From Paenibacillus sp. DMB5 (GTDB lineage Bacteria > Bacillota > Bacilli > Paenibacillales > Paenibacillaceae), in the NCBI RefSeq assembly GCF_001517085.1, contig NZ_LRAC01000120.1, positions 186,001 to 250,000 of the forward strand: a stretch of 64,000 nucleotides of DNA, written 5' to 3'. Positions 9,092 to 18,271 of this stretch are shown here, piece after piece. The first letter of the stretch is position 1, and each line of letters starts with the position of its first letter. The position numbers and the translations under genes were made by a program. The notes under the pieces were generated by a model that was not told where the DNA came from, did no database searches, and saw only the letters and a program-made list of their open reading frames with translations.

Positions 9092-9119
9092 ATTATAACC
9101 AGAATTGTTTTGCTGTCAA
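9092..9119 (-). promoter_or_regulatory. Sigma-A promoter of the sugar ABC operon
   Basis: On the minus strand, a perfect TTGACA (9119-9114) and a perfect TATAAT (9097-9092) are separated by 16 bases. The promoter lies about 95 bases upstream of the ATPase start. Confidence 0.8.
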
Positions 9120-9136
9120 CAGAAATCAGTAAGAAC

Positions 9137-9150
9137 TGTAAGCGGATTCA
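9137..9150. promoter_or_regulatory. Candidate cre (CcpA) site
   Basis: The minus-strand 14-mer TGAATCCGCTTACA fits the catabolite-responsive consensus TGWAANCGNTNWCA with one mismatch. It lies about 18 bases upstream of the -35 element, suggesting carbon-catabolite control of polyol uptake. Confidence 0.45.
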
Positions 9151-9174
9151 TTTTTGTCATTAAAACTGACACAA

Positions 9175-9238
9175 AAAAGCCCCAACCGATAGCGGACCGC
9201 ACCGTTATTCCGGCGCATTTCCGCTATGACCTGGGACT
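9175..9238 (-). terminator. Rho-independent terminator of the ROK gene
   Basis: A long imperfect stem (AGCCCCAACCGATAGCGGA pairs with TCCGCTATGACCTGGGACT) is followed on the minus strand by a T6 run (plus-strand A6 just before 9175). It lies about 45 bases after the ROK stop codon. Confidence 0.7.
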
Positions 9239-9282
9239 TGATTAAGACAATTTATACTGTAAACGATGCTTGTTCCCGCGAA

Positions 9283-10410
9283 TCAGATGCTGTCGATGAA
9301 TCCGGCAACAAGCTCCAGGGCTGCGCCTACCGCAGTTGCCTCCAGCTTGTATTTGCAGACACGCAGATAGGAGCCGTCTGCTTCGAAGGTGTTTTTACTT
9401 GCTACGCGTTCTTGAAGAAGGTCGATGTATTCCTCCATGTACGCTCCGGCGTATCCGCCTAGGATCACATCGCAATCATAGAGCATCCGCAAATTATTGA
9501 TCGTTACCACAAGATAAACAAGATACTCTTCCCAGAGCGATTTCTGCGGCTCTTGACTGGTGCGCAGCAGCCGGAAGAATTCAGAGATGCTGCCCTGTGT
9601 GCTGTCCGAGAGGATGCGGGCCGAGCAATAAGCATCGACACAGCCCTTCTGTCCGCAGTAGCAGGTATGGCCGCCGGGAACGATGGTCATATGGCCAAAT
9701 TCCCCGCTGCGGTGATTCTGGCCGGTGTAAATCTGGTTATCGACGATAATGGAGCCGCCTACACTGTTGTTCAGCGAGAGGTAGACGACATTATTCAGGT
9801 CCTGCTCCCCCCATAATTCGGCGAATCCTGCTGCATTGGCATCGTTGCTTAAAACGCATTCGTAAGGAATATGCTCGGCGAACTGACGGACATTTCCGCC
9901 TTTAAAATCTATGACCGTAGCATAGCTGACCGTCTGGCGGTCAGCCTCGAGAATTGCGGGCAGTGCTATGCCTACACCGAGAATTTTGCTGCTGTCTATG
10001 GCGCATTCAGCGACAAATTCGTCTACCAGCCTGCCCACTCCCTGAAAATAAGTCTCTGAATTGGCAAAAGGAAACTGATGACGGACATTCTTCACTATTT
10101 TTCCGCTGAGATCTATGGCCACTATTCCGACGTGATTCCGAGTTACATCCAGACCGATGCTGTATTTTGCCACACTGTTGCAAGCCATGGCCTTTGCCTT
10201 CCGTCCTCCTGTAGATTCAAACAACCCGGTCTCTATAATCAGATCACGTTCCTGCAGTTCTTTGAGATTCTGGGTAACCGTCGGAAGGCTCAGGTTAACT
10301 GCCGAAGCTATCTCCTGAATGGAAGTCGATGGATGGTAGTTCAGGTAACGGTAGATCGCGTTCCGGTTCATTTTTTTGACATCCATGCTGTTTAAGCGTT
10401 GTGCTGCCAT
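9283..10410 (-). CDS. ROK-family transcriptional regulator
   Basis: 375 residues. An N-terminal winged helix-turn-helix (about 15-60, with STSIQEIASAVNLSLPTVTQ) is followed by a ROK sugar-binding domain. The ROK zinc site is complete: the His in SGEFGHM and the cysteines of CYCGQKGC. SNDANAAGFAELWG is the usual ROK motif around the sugar pocket. GGAGGA precedes the ATG. Located directly upstream of the sugar ABC/polyol dehydrogenase operon in the same orientation, it most likely represses that operon when the sugar is absent. A shared repeat at both promoters supports this and autoregulation. Confidence 0.85.
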   Translation of the reverse strand: MAAQRLNSMDVKKMNRNAIYRYLNYHPSTSIQEIASAVNLSLPTVTQNLKELQERDLIIETGLFESTGGRKAKAMACNSVAKYSIGLDVTRNHVGIVAIDLSGKIVKNVRHQFPFANSETYFQGVGRLVDEFVAECAIDSSKILGVGIALPAILEADRQTVSYATVIDFKGGNVRQFAEHIPYECVLSNDANAAGFAELWGEQDLNNVVYLSLNNSVGGSIIVDNQIYTGQNHRSGEFGHMTIVPGGHTCYCGQKGCVDAYCSARILSDSTQGSISEFFRLLRTSQEPQKSLWEEYLVYLVVTINNLRMLYDCDVILGGYAGAYMEEYIDLLQERVASKNTFEADGSYLRVCKYKLEATAVGAALELVAGFIDSI

Positions 10411-10429
10411 TGTACAAATCCTCCGACTT

Positions 10430-10451
10430 TTATAAATGTATTTCTATAATG
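10430..10451. promoter_or_regulatory. Putative ROK-regulator operator (autoregulatory)
   Basis: TTTATAAA-N6-TCTATAAT, about 20 bases upstream of the ROK start codon. The layout matches the element at 9056-9077 in front of the sugar operon. No DNA-binding data exist here; the link rests on the repeat and on position. Confidence 0.5.
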
Positions 10452-10581
10452 TGCTATACTCATCATAATCTATGTACATCCGGATTTGCAATGATTTGGG
10501 GCTTATTTTGTGAATAATTTCACTATATTAATCTGCAAGATTCACTTACAATTCAATTAACCTTAATTCCACTCAAATAAC

Positions 10582-10627
10582 AGCCCGGTCTAAGCCGCCA
10601 GCAGAAACAGGCGGTTCAGATCGGGCT
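10582..10627 (-). terminator. Hairpin after the UvrA-like gene
   Basis: AGCCCGGTCTAAGCCGCC pairs with GGCGGTTCAGATCGGGCT with a few mismatches. The hairpin begins 13 bases after the UvrA-like stop codon. The T tract beyond it is weak (GTTATTTG), so termination efficiency is uncertain. Confidence 0.6.
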
Positions 10628-10639
10628 ATCCAATCCATC

Positions 10640-12895
10640 TTAACTCAAGTATTTACCGGTAATGGATTCTGCGGCTTCCCTAATCCGGTCTGGCGTACCT
10701 TCGTACACGACCTGTCCGCCCCGGCTGCCGCCGTCCGGCCCCATGTCAATAATCCAGTCGGCCTGGCTGATAACCTCCAGATTATGCTCGATGACGATCA
10801 CGGTGTTACCGGCGTCTACGAGCCGGTCCATGATTTCCAGCAGATGGCCGATATCGGACATGTGCAGGCCAGTCGTCGGCTCGTCCATCACATAGATGCT
10901 GCCCTGCTTGTGCAGCTCGCTGGCCAGCTTGATCCGCTGGCACTCCCCGCCTGACAGGGTGCTGAGCGGCTGGCCGAGCGTAATGTAGGTCAGCCCGACA
11001 TCGCTCAGCGCCTGCAGCTTACGCCGGACCTCCTTCAGCTCGAAGAATTCCAGTGCCTGCTCCACGGTCATCTCAAGTACTTCAGCAATCGATTTGCCGT
11101 TCAGCTTGTAAGCCAGTACCTCTTCCTTGAAGCGTCTTCCGCCGCACACCTCACACGGCAACTTTATCGTATCCAGAATCGCCATTTCGGCATAGACCAC
11201 ACCAAGACCCTGACAGTTCTCGCAGGCTCCTTTGGAGTTGAAGCTGAACAAGCCGGGACTGACCTTGTTGGCACTGGCAAACGCCTTCCGCACATCATCC
11301 ATGATGCCGGTATAGGTTGCCGGATTGGACCGGGTGGATACGCCGATTGCCGACTGGTCAATTACGATAGCCTCCGGGTGGGTGCTGAGAAAGATATCAT
11401 TTATCAGTGTACTTTTACCTGAACCGGCAACCCCGGTCACTACCGTCAAAACCCCTGCCGGGATATCAACGGACACCTTGTGCAGATTATGCAGGGAAGC
11501 CTCTCTCACCGGCAGCTTGCCGGTAGCCTGCCTGTACTTTTGCTTCAATTGCAGCCGGCGTTTCAGATACGTACCCGTTAACGTTCCTGACTCCAGCAGA
11601 CCCTTGTAGCTTCCTTCGTAGACAATGCTGCCGCCGCGGCTTCCGGCATTTGGCCCGACATCCACAATATGATCTGCCACCTTGATGACATCCGGATCAT
11701 GCTCGACGACGATGACCGTATTTCCTTTATCGCGCAGCTTCTGCAGCAGCCCGTTCAGGCGGTGTACGTCACGGGGATGCAATCCGACACTCGGCTCGTC
11801 AAAGATATAGGTAACATCCACCAGACTTCCGCTGAGATGCTTCACCATCTTGACCCGCTGGGATTCGCCTCCGGATAAGGTATCTGTCTCCCGGTCCAGT
11901 GTCAGATAATCAAGTCCGATATCCACCAGATGCTGCAGCCGTCCGGTCAGCGATTTGACAGCCGGAGCTGCAGCAGGATCGCTGATCTCCTGTATGGTAC
12001 GGATCAGCCCGCCAACCTCCATCGAAGACAGCTCGGCAATGTTGTAGCCGTTAATCCGGCAGCCGAGTGCCGCCTGGCTCAGTCTTGCCCCGTGACAGCT
12101 TGGACACGGGCCTTCGGTAATAAAGGGGGCGACCATCTTCTGGGTGCGCTCGGATTTCATTTTGACGTCCTGTCTGATGTATTTGCCCGTAAATTTCTCG
12201 ATGACGCCTTCTACGGTAATGTTGGTCGCTTTACCCGCGAAATCCATCTTTACTTTTCTGGCTTTGGCGTACAGCAGCTGGTCAAGCTCCGCTTCCGTAT
12301 AGTCGCAGAGCCGCTTATCCAGATCAAAATCTCCGGCCTGGACGATCATATTCCACTCCCAGCCGCCTACAGAATAGTCCGGCAACAGAATAGCGCCCTC
12401 GTTCAGTGATTTTGACAAATCCAGGGCCTTGTCCATATCGACCCCAAGCCTGCGTCCGATGCCGCTGCATTCAAGGCACATTCCCTGAGGATCATTGAAG
12501 GAGAACATATTTGCCCCTCCGATATGCGGCTGGCCCACCCGGGAGAACAGCAGACGCAGAATTGGAGAAATATCAGTGATTGTGCCCATGGTGGAATGAG
12601 AGCCTCCGCCCAGCCGTTTCTGATCGACAATGACAGCCATGCTCAGGTTTTCAATAGCATCGGTATCCGGCTGCGGAAACTTCGGCAGGAAGGTACGCAC
12701 GAACATACTGAAGTTCTCATTCAGCAGACGCGAAGATTCCGCAGCAATCGTATCAAAGACAATTGAGGACTTACCCGATCCGGAGACCCCTGTGAAGATA
12801 GTGATCTTCCGCTTGGGTATGCGCAATGAAACATTTTTGAGGTTGTTTTCCCTCGCACCTGATATGACGATATACTCCTGGTTAGACCCGCTCAT
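10640..12895 (-). CDS. Short UvrA-like ABC ATPase (UvrA paralogue)
   Basis: About 751 residues, against about 940 to 960 for housekeeping UvrA. Two ABC modules are present. The first has Walker A GVSGSGKSS (about 36-44), signature LSGGESQRVKMVKHL and Walker B YIFDEPSVGLH. The second has GVAGSGKST, LSGGECQRIKLASEL and YVMDEPTTGLH. Cysteine pairs CLEC, CPSC and CENC...CEVC represent the zinc modules. The stretch that binds UvrB in UvrA is missing: after GTITDISPILRLLFSRVG the chain goes quickly to the first CxxC. ATG 12895 is favoured by GGAGGG at a proper distance. Such short paralogues are known from antibiotic self-resistance and unexplained loci; a role in normal excision repair is unlikely without the UvrB site. 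Confidence 0.82.
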   Translation of the reverse strand: MSGSNQEYIVISGARENNLKNVSLRIPKRKITIFTGVSGSGKSSIVFDTIAAESSRLLNENFSMFVRTFLPKFPQPDTDAIENLSMAVIVDQKRLGGGSHSTMGTITDISPILRLLFSRVGQPHIGGANMFSFNDPQGMCLECSGIGRRLGVDMDKALDLSKSLNEGAILLPDYSVGGWEWNMIVQAGDFDLDKRLCDYTEAELDQLLYAKARKVKMDFAGKATNITVEGVIEKFTGKYIRQDVKMKSERTQKMVAPFITEGPCPSCHGARLSQAALGCRINGYNIAELSSMEVGGLIRTIQEISDPAAAPAVKSLTGRLQHLVDIGLDYLTLDRETDTLSGGESQRVKMVKHLSGSLVDVTYIFDEPSVGLHPRDVHRLNGLLQKLRDKGNTVIVVEHDPDVIKVADHIVDVGPNAGSRGGSIVYEGSYKGLLESGTLTGTYLKRRLQLKQKYRQATGKLPVREASLHNLHKVSVDIPAGVLTVVTGVAGSGKSTLINDIFLSTHPEAIVIDQSAIGVSTRSNPATYTGIMDDVRKAFASANKVSPGLFSFNSKGACENCQGLGVVYAEMAILDTIKLPCEVCGGRRFKEEVLAYKLNGKSIAEVLEMTVEQALEFFELKEVRRKLQALSDVGLTYITLGQPLSTLSGGECQRIKLASELHKQGSIYVMDEPTTGLHMSDIGHLLEIMDRLVDAGNTVIVIEHNLEVISQADWIIDMGPDGGSRGGQVVYEGTPDRIREAAESITGKYLS

Positions 12896-12976
12896 GTTAA
12901 GCATCCCTCCGGTTGATGTTCGTTATAGCTGACAAAGCTATTGTATCATCTGCAGCCAGACAAAACCCGGTCACAT

Positions 12977-13528
12977 TCAGTCCGCGGGATTTAATATAGC
13001 GAGCACCTGATGATCCTCCCACACGCCGTTGATTTTTACATTACGGAGGGCAATGCCTTCCTTGTGAAAGCCGGCCTTTTCCAGGACCCGGATCGAGCCG
13101 GGGTTCTTGGGTGAGGCCTCACCCGTAATCCGGTGAAACTTCAGCTCCTCGAAGGCATATTGCACGACTATTTTAACCGCTTCAGTCATGTATCCCCGGC
13201 CGTTAAACTCCTGATCCAGGCTGTAGCCGATCATGCAGCTCTGCAGCGCCCCTCTTACCACAAATGACAGGCCAACACTGCCAATAATCCGGCCGTCCTC
13301 CCGGTGGCATACTACAAAATCATATCTCCGGTCCGTTTCACGGTCTGACCTGCTGTTCGCTATCAGCTGACGCTGATATTCCTCTGTATAGAAATCGTCA
13401 ATGGCATTAGGTGAATATTTCTCAAAAAATGCCCGGTTACGCTTGTAAATATCTGTTAATGCCGCGGCATCTGTCTCCTCGGGGAATCGGACGTAAATCC
13501 GCTTATCCGCTTGCTCTGTCTTGTCCAT
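12977..13528 (-). CDS. GNAT-family N-acetyltransferase (RimJ/RimL type)
   Basis: About 183 residues. The fold is recognisable from RIYVRFPEETDAAALTDIYK at the N-terminus, GRIIGSVGLSF in the middle, and the acetyl-CoA segment YSLDQEFNGRGYMTEAVKIV followed by HRITGEASPKNPGSIRVLEK, which is typical of ribosomal-protein/aminoglycoside-type acetyltransferases. ATG 13528 is chosen over the longer frame because AGGTGG precedes it and the longer form would overlap the upstream LysR gene end. It would transfer an acetyl group to an amino group, possibly a protein N-terminus. The target is unknown. It lies directly after the LysR gene, same strand, probably co-transcribed. Confidence 0.8.
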   Translation of the reverse strand: MDKTEQADKRIYVRFPEETDAAALTDIYKRNRAFFEKYSPNAIDDFYTEEYQRQLIANSRSDRETDRRYDFVVCHREDGRIIGSVGLSFVVRGALQSCMIGYSLDQEFNGRGYMTEAVKIVVQYAFEELKFHRITGEASPKNPGSIRVLEKAGFHKEGIALRNVKINGVWEDHQVLAILNPAD

Positions 13529-13559
13529 TGTGTGCACCACCTGCAAAAAATTAATAAAG

Positions 13560-14459
13560 TTAATTTGACTCATTCACATATACCTGCTCTAATCCGGTAA
13601 AATACCCGATCACAACCTCACGGAATTCGCAGGCGGCCGGTGATAGATAACGACCCTTGTTCCACAGCAGGGCAATTTCCCGCACCAGCTTATCGTTATT
13701 CACCTGTAAATAGCTGACCATTCCGCGTGAATCCATCGCGGTACCGGGAATAAACGCAATGCCGATTTCAGCTTCCACAAGCTGGATCAGCCTTGAAGGC
13801 TCATCCCCCTCATACACATAATGCGGTACAAATCCCTCTGCACTGCATACGGAATCAGCCAGATCCCGGGTCCCGTAGCCTTTTTTGACACCCACAAACC
13901 ATTCATTCTTCAGTTCAGACAATGCAATAGCTGAGCGGTTTGCCAGCCTGTGCCCTTTCGGCACCGCAACCATAAGCGGGTCATTATATACAATCCGGGT
14001 TTCAATCTCCTCAGCTTCAAAGGATGGCGAAGACAGACAAAAGTCTACTTCTCCCCTTAGCAGGCAGTCAGTCATCTCTCTGGTTGTAAGCATCTGTACA
14101 TGAAAGTGAATATCCGGCCGCTTTTGGCGGAAGGCCCGCAGAATATTGGGAAGTGCGCTTGCGGCTGTTACCGCGAGCTCCAGCGTTGCGGGCTCCTGAC
14201 CGGCAAGGTACTGCAGCTCCTGCCTGCCCTGGGCTAACTCGAACAATACGCGCTCCGCTCGCAGCAGAAATCTGCTGCCGTAATCATTCAGCTTCAGACG
14301 CCTGCCGTTCCGGTCAAAGAGCGGGACACCAAGATCCTCCTCAAGCCGGGCAATGGTTCTGCTCAGAGAGGATTGCGTAACATGTAGGCTCTGCGCAGCT
14401 TCCGTTACATGCTCAAGCCGGGCTACCGTTACGAAATATTGTAGTTGCAGAAGCTCCAT
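13560..14459 (-). CDS. LysR-family transcriptional regulator
   Basis: About 299 residues. The N-terminal helix-turn-helix is clear (MELLQLQYFVTVARLEHVTE, then AAQSLHVTQSSLSRTIARLE), followed by the effector-binding domain from about residue 90. ATG 14459 is preferred to the upstream in-frame ATG because AAGGGAGG fits it. The gene is divergent from an MFS exporter gene with only about 110 bases between, the classic arrangement for a LysR regulator and its target. A TATCG-N11-CGATA dyad lies between them. The inducer is unknown. Confidence 0.85.
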   Translation of the reverse strand: MELLQLQYFVTVARLEHVTEAAQSLHVTQSSLSRTIARLEEDLGVPLFDRNGRRLKLNDYGSRFLLRAERVLFELAQGRQELQYLAGQEPATLELAVTAASALPNILRAFRQKRPDIHFHVQMLTTREMTDCLLRGEVDFCLSSPSFEAEEIETRIVYNDPLMVAVPKGHRLANRSAIALSELKNEWFVGVKKGYGTRDLADSVCSAEGFVPHYVYEGDEPSRLIQLVEAEIGIAFIPGTAMDSRGMVSYLQVNNDKLVREIALLWNKGRYLSPAACEFREVVIGYFTGLEQVYVNESN

Positions 14460-14519
14460 AGCGCCTCCCTTCATTCCTTATAGTCAATGAAATCATAACA
14501 TAAAATGCATTGGAGTAAA

Positions 14520-14540
14520 TATCGGATTTCCTTTACGATA
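14520..14540. promoter_or_regulatory. LysR-type binding dyad between the LysR and MFS genes
   Basis: TATCG-N11-CGATA, a perfect 5-bp inverted repeat with the 11-base separation typical of LysR boxes. It lies in the divergent intergenic region, 32 bases before the MFS start. Confidence 0.5.
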
Positions 14541-14571
14541 ACATTACTTGCATAACAAGGAGGACACTGAA

Positions 14572-15948
14572 ATGAAAAACCGTAACAGATGGTTATTAAT
14601 AGCGGTAGGGTTGGGGGTCCTGCTGAATCCATTGAATTCTTCCATGATTTCAATTGCTTTAGCCAGACTTCAGGAAGTCTACCGGCTGGATTATACAGCT
14701 GTATCCTGGGTCGTTTTTGCTTTTTATATCGCCAGCAGTGTCGCCCAGCCGGTTATGGGTAAAGCCAGCGACCTGTTCGGCCGGCGGCGCATTTTTCTTG
14801 CCGGACTGGTGGTTGCCTTCGCAGCCTCCATGCTGGCTCCCTTCTCGCCGGGATTTGGCTGGCTGATCGTTTGCCGTATTATCCAGTCCATCGGGACAAG
14901 CATGATGGTTGCGGTCGGTATGGCCATTGTACGGATACATATCAAGGAGAACCAGGCTGCTGCCCTGTCTGTACTGTCCGTCTTTTTATCTGGCGCTGCG
15001 GCAGTCGGACCTTTTATCGGAGGAGTTATTATTGGGCGGTGGGATTGGGAGGCGGTTTTTTGGGTCAATATTCCATTCACGGCTGCCGGCTTTGCGCTGG
15101 CCTGGAGGAGCATTCCTTCGGATCGCCCGGAAGAATCTGAGGCGAATGGCAGAACGCTCTCAAAATGGCTGGAAATCCTGGACATCAAAGGGATTGTACT
15201 GTTTGCAGCCGGTCTGACATCCCTGCTCCTTGGCGTGCTGTCCCTTGAGTCCTCCGGAGCCGCAGCGTCGTGGCAGATCCTTACGGCTTTAGGCGGACTT
15301 ACTCTGCTTGCCGGATTTGTAATGCACGAGCTGAGAACAGCTTCGCCCTTTATTCCCCTGCGCACCTTTGCCCGCCACCCGGCAATGACCCGGGTCAATG
15401 TAGAATACATGCTGGTTAACGTGCTGTATTATGCGCTCTTCTTCGGTCTGCCCTCTTATCTGCAGTCAGTACGGCAAGTCAGTGTCTTTCAGACAGGCAT
15501 TCTTATGCTGAGTCTCGGCCTGTGCTCACTCGCAGCAGCCCCGTTTGCAGGACGCTGGGTAGACCGCTCGGGACCGGGGCCGGCCCTCATGCTGTCTGCC
15601 CTGCTGATGACGTTCGGCTCACTGTGGCTGGTAATGCTGAACGGAAGCTGGCCGGTTGCCAGCATATGTATAGCTTTGGCTGCATTCGGAATAAGCAACG
15701 GCCTAAGCGGTGTCGGTCTGCAGGCCGCCCTGTTTCAAAGCTCTCCCAAGGAAATCATCGGTGTTGCTTCAGGTGTGTTCAATACCTCAAGATATTTCGG
15801 GACCATCCTGTCCTCTCTGCTGACAGGTCTTATTATGGGCGGACAGCTCAGCTCAGGCGGCTTACGGCGGCTTGCCTTTGTTCTTACTGCAATCGCGCTT
15901 CTGCTGATATTCCTGAACCGGCAGCGCCTGCGCGCAAGGTTCCGATAA
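14572..15948 (+). CDS. MFS drug/metabolite exporter (DHA2-like)
   Basis: About 458 residues with around 14 hydrophobic segments, the size and layout of DHA2-type proton-driven drug exporters. Family motif A is present in the first cytoplasmic loop as GKASDLFGRRRIFLAG (about 64-79). The fifth-helix motif C-like stretch GAAAVGPFIGGVIIG (about 140-155) marks an exporter. ATG 14572 follows AAGGAGG. The gene is divergent from a LysR regulator. Its 3-prime end overlaps the end of a convergent second LysR gene by 65 bases. The substrate is unknown. Confidence 0.83.
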   Translation: MKNRNRWLLIAVGLGVLLNPLNSSMISIALARLQEVYRLDYTAVSWVVFAFYIASSVAQPVMGKASDLFGRRRIFLAGLVVAFAASMLAPFSPGFGWLIVCRIIQSIGTSMMVAVGMAIVRIHIKENQAAALSVLSVFLSGAAAVGPFIGGVIIGRWDWEAVFWVNIPFTAAGFALAWRSIPSDRPEESEANGRTLSKWLEILDIKGIVLFAAGLTSLLLGVLSLESSGAAASWQILTALGGLTLLAGFVMHELRTASPFIPLRTFARHPAMTRVNVEYMLVNVLYYALFFGLPSYLQSVRQVSVFQTGILMLSLGLCSLAAAPFAGRWVDRSGPGPALMLSALLMTFGSLWLVMLNGSWPVASICIALAAFGISNGLSGVGLQAALFQSSPKEIIGVASGVFNTSRYFGTILSSLLTGLIMGGQLSSGGLRRLAFVLTAIALLLIFLNRQRLRARFR

Positions 15949-16806
15949 AGTTCACCGCAGCTTTGCTGAGGAACGGCTGCTTCAGCCAGATTACGGCTGA
16001 GCTGGATACAGCATAGGGATCATCGATCCTGGAATAACGGATGCTCCGTCCGGTATGTCTGCCAAGTGAAGTCTCAGGAAGGATCGACGCACCGAACCCG
16101 GAAGATACCAGCTCGATAAGCATTCCGATGTCAGAACATTCTCCAATAATAACCGGGGATAATCCGCGGGAGCGGAAATGCTCAAGAATCAGGTTATACA
16201 GCCCCAGCCCTTCCGTACTTGGAAGAAGCAGCGGGTATCCGGCGATTGCTTCGTAAGAAACGCTTTCCTCCGTGCGGGTCAGCGTGCCGGGTGCTGCATC
16301 ACCGGTAACAAAATAGAGCGGCTCATCACCCAGCATCAGGCAGTCAAAATCCTCCAGATCTATCGGCAGGCGGACAATAGCCAGATCGAGCGTCTTCTCA
16401 CGGACCAGCTGGATCAGCGTGTTCGTTTCATTCTGCTGGATTTTGAACGTTACCTTCGGGTACTTTTCCCGAAACAGGCTGAGCGCGCCGGCAGCCGGGA
16501 ATCGGACAAGGTATTAACCCCGATTGACAGCTTGCCGCGGATACCAAGTCCGCTCTCACGGGTTTCAGCCTTCGCTTCATCCATCAGGCGGGTTATCGTC
16601 AGGGCATGCTCATATAGCGTCCTGCCGGAAGCGGTCAATTCCAGCTGCCGGCCGTTACGGTGAAACAATTGCACGCCAAGCTCCGTCTCCATCAGTTTAA
16701 GCTGCTGGCTTAGCGGAGGCTGGGACATGTGCAGCTTCATCGCGGCAGAGGTAACCTGCCGTTCCTCCGCAAGGGCAATAAAATAACGCAGCTGCCTGAT
16801 ATCCAT
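15884..16806 (-). pseudogene. LysR-family regulator, frameshifted
   Basis: ATG 16806 after GGAGCTG opens a standard LysR helix-turn-helix (MDIRQLRYFIALAEERQVTS). The frame is lost after GVNTLSDSRLP, near 16486-16493. It resumes one frame over at GALSLFREKYPKVTFKIQQN and continues through the whole effector domain (DLAIVRLPIDLEDF) to the stop at 15884. Total length is 2 modulo 3, so one missing base explains the break. Both halves are well conserved and a perfect palindromic operator remains upstream. It is divergent from the nucleobase permease, its likely target. Confidence 0.8.
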
Positions 16807-16828
16807 AAGCTCAGCTCCTTTAACATTC

Positions 16829-16851
16829 AAGTATATGATAATCATATACTT
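16829..16851. promoter_or_regulatory. Perfect 23-bp palindrome, probable LysR operator
   Basis: AAGTATATGAT-A-ATCATATACTT has 11-bp arms with no mismatch. It lies 23 bases upstream of the LysR start and 87 bases upstream of the permease start. The embedded ATAT-N7-ATAT fits LysR-type binding and autoregulation. Confidence 0.6.
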
Positions 16852-16937
16852 TTGCTACGAACTTAATATTATTCATATAGTTCACTTCATGTTACCATGC
16901 TTATGTAAGATTAACGCAGAAAGCTGGTAATGAAATT

Positions 16938-18269
16938 ATGGTATGGAATAAGTACAAAGATCACCTGAGCCTACTGCCCGCAGGCGTGCAGTGGCTTATC
17001 TTTTTGTTTACCAACACCGTGCTTGTCCCGCTGTCAGTGGGCCATGCACTGGGAATGACTGCCGCGGACATTACCGCTTCCATGCAGCGTTCCTTCATCC
17101 TGACCGGACTATTATGTATCGTTCAAGCCTTATGGGGTCACCGTTATGCCCTAATGGACGGTCCTGCCGGGATTTGGTGGGGACTGGTGCTCGGAATCAT
17201 CTCCTCCGCTCCTGCGATGGGCGTGAATCCCGTGTCCGTAGCAGCGAGTCTGACCGGCGGTTTTCTGCTGGCCGGCATTATCGGAAGCCTTCTGGCTCTG
17301 CTAGGCTTCCTTAAGCTGCTGCAGCGCATATTTACACCGGTTGTAATGGGCATTTACCTTCTGCTGCTTACCTTTCAGCTGGCCAATACGTTCTTCAAAG
17401 GCATGATCGGCTATAGCGCCGGCGGCACATGGGATTTAAAGCTTGCCGGCCTGTCTCTCGTAATCATCCTGTTTGTTTCCTTTATTCATTTGAAGGCGAA
17501 AGGCAAGCTCAGCCAGTTCTCTCTGCTGCTTGGCATCATAGCAGGCTGGATCGCCTACGTAATCTGCTTCGGCAGCTCCGGAAGCATGGGAGCAGCATCA
17601 GCTGATAACACTGCTGTCTGGCAATGGATGCCATGGGGCAGGCCAACCTTTGTGCCGGGCATCGTCATGGTCGGCCTGCTTGCCGGGCTGGTTAATATGA
17701 CCAACACCTTAACCAGCCTGCTAGCTGCAGATAAGCTGTATCAGCAGCAGGCTACAGAGAAACAGTATATCCGCTCGCTGCTGTTCACCAATCTGTTCTC
17801 GGTTGCCGGCGCATGCTTCGGGCTGATTCCGTTTGGCACGTTCGCCTCCTCAATAGGATTTCTTGAGAACACGAAGGTGCTGCGACGGTCTGCCCTGATG
17901 ACCGGTGCCGCACTTCTAATGCTGGTCGGCCTCATTCCGGCCTTGAGCAGCTGGCTGGCGCTGCTCCCGATGTCTGTCGGCAGCGCAGTGCTGTTTGTCG
18001 CCTACCTGCAAATGTTCGGCACGGCGCTGAATACCCTGGGCCGCACATCACTTAATTCCAAAACGATTTACCGTGTAGCACTCCCGGTATTGACCGGAAT
18101 CGGAATTATGAATATTCCCGCCTCCGCCTTTGCCGACTTTCCGCCGCTGCTGACTCCGCTCGCTTCCAACGGGCTGGTCGTTGGTGTCATACTGGCCTTG
18201 GTGATGGAGAACCTTGTCCCATGGAGTCAATTCGAGCCCAAGGCTTCCAGCCTGCCGGCATCCAAATAA
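16938..18269 (+). CDS. NCS2-family nucleobase (uracil/xanthine-type) permease
   Basis: 443 residues with about 12 to 14 hydrophobic segments and the overall pattern of NCS2 purine/pyrimidine permeases. The N-terminal NTVLVPLSVGHALGM replaces the usual QHV.AMY region, and a conserved amphipathic stretch GLVNMTNTLTSLLAADKLY (about 254-272) corresponds to the substrate-contact helix. GTFASSIGFLENTKVLRRSA is typical of the late family motif. It probably imports a nucleobase with protons or sodium. It is divergent from the frameshifted LysR gene with a 23-bp palindrome between. Exact substrate cannot be told. Confidence 0.72.
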   Translation: MVWNKYKDHLSLLPAGVQWLIFLFTNTVLVPLSVGHALGMTAADITASMQRSFILTGLLCIVQALWGHRYALMDGPAGIWWGLVLGIISSAPAMGVNPVSVAASLTGGFLLAGIIGSLLALLGFLKLLQRIFTPVVMGIYLLLLTFQLANTFFKGMIGYSAGGTWDLKLAGLSLVIILFVSFIHLKAKGKLSQFSLLLGIIAGWIAYVICFGSSGSMGAASADNTAVWQWMPWGRPTFVPGIVMVGLLAGLVNMTNTLTSLLAADKLYQQQATEKQYIRSLLFTNLFSVAGACFGLIPFGTFASSIGFLENTKVLRRSALMTGAALLMLVGLIPALSSWLALLPMSVGSAVLFVAYLQMFGTALNTLGRTSLNSKTIYRVALPVLTGIGIMNIPASAFADFPPLLTPLASNGLVVGVILALVMENLVPWSQFEPKASSLPASK

Positions 18270-18271
18270 GC

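Noticed and set aside
14724..15410. 228-codon minus-strand frame inside the MFS gene
   Set aside because: Antisense shadow; low-complexity composition and no ribosome site.
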